42,605 nt of DNA from Geobacteraceae bacterium (lineage in GTDB: Bacteria; Desulfobacterota; Desulfuromonadia; Geobacterales; Geobacteraceae): contig JANXYN010000048.1 of assembly GCA_025356035.1 (NCBI GenBank), positions 1-42,605 on the forward strand. The letters are read 5' to 3'. Made by a program: the position numbers and the translations under genes. Below are positions 41,648 to 42,605 of the stretch, in pieces (position 1 is the first letter of the stretch; every line of letters begins with the position of its first letter). The notes beneath the pieces are model-generated. The model was not told the origin of the DNA. It ran no database searches and worked only from the letters and a program-made list of their open reading frames with translations.

Positions 41648-42605
41648 CAATTATCACTCCGTTGGCCTTTTCGAGCATCTTGCCGGTTATGAAGTGATTC
41701 AATCAGTGATGTTGCATTTACTTTGGTTACATCATTCAGGATAGCCTTTTTGATAGAGTCTCGACACGCTTGATCGATTTCGGCATGGCTTAATCCTTCG
41801 CTATCAGTTAGAACTGCCTTCCAGACGAATTTAGAGCCTTTGAAAATCCCAAGGACATTTTCTATAAGGCATTTTCGTTCCTCACTCGTTGGCACTTCGT
41901 AGTAAAGTACATCGTCAAATCGGCGAAAGAGCGCCTGATCAAGTAACTTGGGGTTATTGGTAGCTGCTACAATCAAGCTGTCGGATGTGTCCTGCTCGAT
42001 AAATTGCAGAAAAGCATTGAGAACGCGGCGCATTTCGCCAACATCATTATCCATAGAGCGTTCACCGCCAATGGCATCAAACTCATCAAAAAGATAAACC
42101 CCATGCTCCTGTTGCATCAGATTGAATATCTGACGCAACTTGGCACTGGTTTCTCCCATGAATTTGGTAACTAACCGGTCTACCTGGATAGTATGTAGGG
42201 ATAAATGCAATTCTTTGGCAAGCACCCGAGCTGTCATGGTTTTACCAGTCCCTGGGGGACCGATAAGCAAGATTTTACGACGGTGAGAAAGTCCGAACGA
42301 CTTGAGCTTGTTTTGCTGTCGATACTCGTGGATCACTTGCTGAATACGTTCCTGCAACGACGCCGGAATCACCAAGGCTGTTTTGGAAACCTGAGGATCT
42401 TCAGTCAGCACAAGCCCTCGTAGATCTTGTGGAAAGTTAAGAACTTTAGGGCCACGTTTCTTGTGTTCGCGATCGACAATATCTCGAATATCATGAGCGA
42501 GTGCCGGATGCCCTTGCTTAGCTTCGTGTGCCGCTACTTGCAAAGCGATAGTGAAAAATCTTTCCGTTTCGTTACTGAAGTGCGAACGGATAAGAGACTT
42601 AATCT
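41647..42605 (-). CDS. ietA: AAA ATPase, IetA-like (5' end outside window)
   Basis: The frame remains open beyond TTG 42543 to the window edge, and the extra residues (including SNETERFFTIALQVAA) look like genuine protein, so the start lies just outside. About 318 residues are visible. Counting from the codon at 42543: Walker A GPPGTGKT (95-102), Walker B LFDEFDAIGG (151-160), sensor ATNN and arginine finger FRRFDD follow. It is a single-ring AAA+ protein, probably a regulator or substrate-delivery partner of the coupled S8 protease. Together they resemble the IetAS defence module; the trigger in phage infection is unknown. Confidence 0.85.
   Translation of the reverse strand, partial: IKSLIRSHFSNETERFFTIALQVAAHEAKQGHPALAHDIRDIVDREHKKRGPKVLNFPQDLRGLVLTEDPQVSKTALVIPASLQERIQQVIHEYRQQNKLKSFGLSHRRKILLIGPPGTGKTMTARVLAKELHLSLHTIQVDRLVTKFMGETSAKLRQIFNLMQQEHGVYLFDEFDAIGGERSMDNDVGEMRRVLNAFLQFIEQDTSDSLIVAATNNPKLLDQALFRRFDDVLYYEVPTSEERKCLIENVLGIFKGSKFVWKAVLTDSEGLSHAEIDQACRDSIKKAILNDVTKVNATSLIESLHNRQDARKGQRSDN

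Overview
The window looks like chromosomal DNA of a Geobacter-type anaerobe (Geobacterales, Desulfuromonadia). The signs are a truncated multihaem NapC/NirT-type cytochrome, two PpcA-type triheme periplasmic cytochromes, a flavodiiron protein, a small siroheme reductase, cytosolic PAS/GAF sensor kinases, and a GC-rich core with short-unit inverted repeats between genes. No rRNA, tRNA, CRISPR array or insertion sequence was found.

Layout. 1-570: 3' end of an ImcH-like cytochrome and its terminator. 590-8234 (minus strand): a glycogen / sugar-nucleotide cluster, read as a nucleotidyltransferase-(pseudo)mutase fusion, a GH57 glucan enzyme, galT, glgA and a 55-codon acidic gene; three of its gaps carry inverted arrays of 6- or 7-base units. 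8358-10340 (minus): kinase and single-domain response regulator. 10573-15674 (plus): a TudS/DUF523 protein, then a PAS/GAF kinase and a receiver-PAS kinase that probably form one pathway. 15683-15871 (minus): tatA. 16026-20690 (plus): uvrB, then a Spinster-like MFS transporter next to a PlsC-type acyltransferase. 20844-23336 (plus): small siroheme sulfite/nitrite reductase, LUD protein, ComF, and a triheme cytochrome with a near-consensus promoter. 23408-25925 (minus): znuABC-type metal uptake operon. 26084-29048: a membrane protein overlapping tail-to-tail with a JAMM-DinG fusion helicase. 29165-30936: triheme cytochrome and small secreted protein, divergent from a membrane-anchored XRE regulator with an extracytoplasmic EF-hand loop. 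30955-36500 (minus): priA, def, fmt, DUF116, deacetylase-like protein. 36684-38811 (minus): flavodiiron protein and a YecA/SEC-C protein.

38812-42605 differs: it is AT-richer and holds an AAA ATPase (cut by the window edge) translationally coupled to an S8 protease. This pair matches the IetAS-type anti-phage module. An unrecognised ORF, possibly a gene remnant, lies at its left border. This is the accessory part of the window.

Themes. Electron transfer (three cytochromes, siroheme enzyme, flavodiiron protein) and signalling (three kinases, one free receiver, one membrane HTH) dominate. The most novel-looking items are the membrane HTH / EF-hand regulator locus, the JAMM-DinG fusion, the catalytically stripped mutase domain, the Spinster-PlsC pair (a possible counterpart of LplT-Aas lysophospholipid salvage) and the inverted short-unit repeats. 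All were read by eye; no database search was run.
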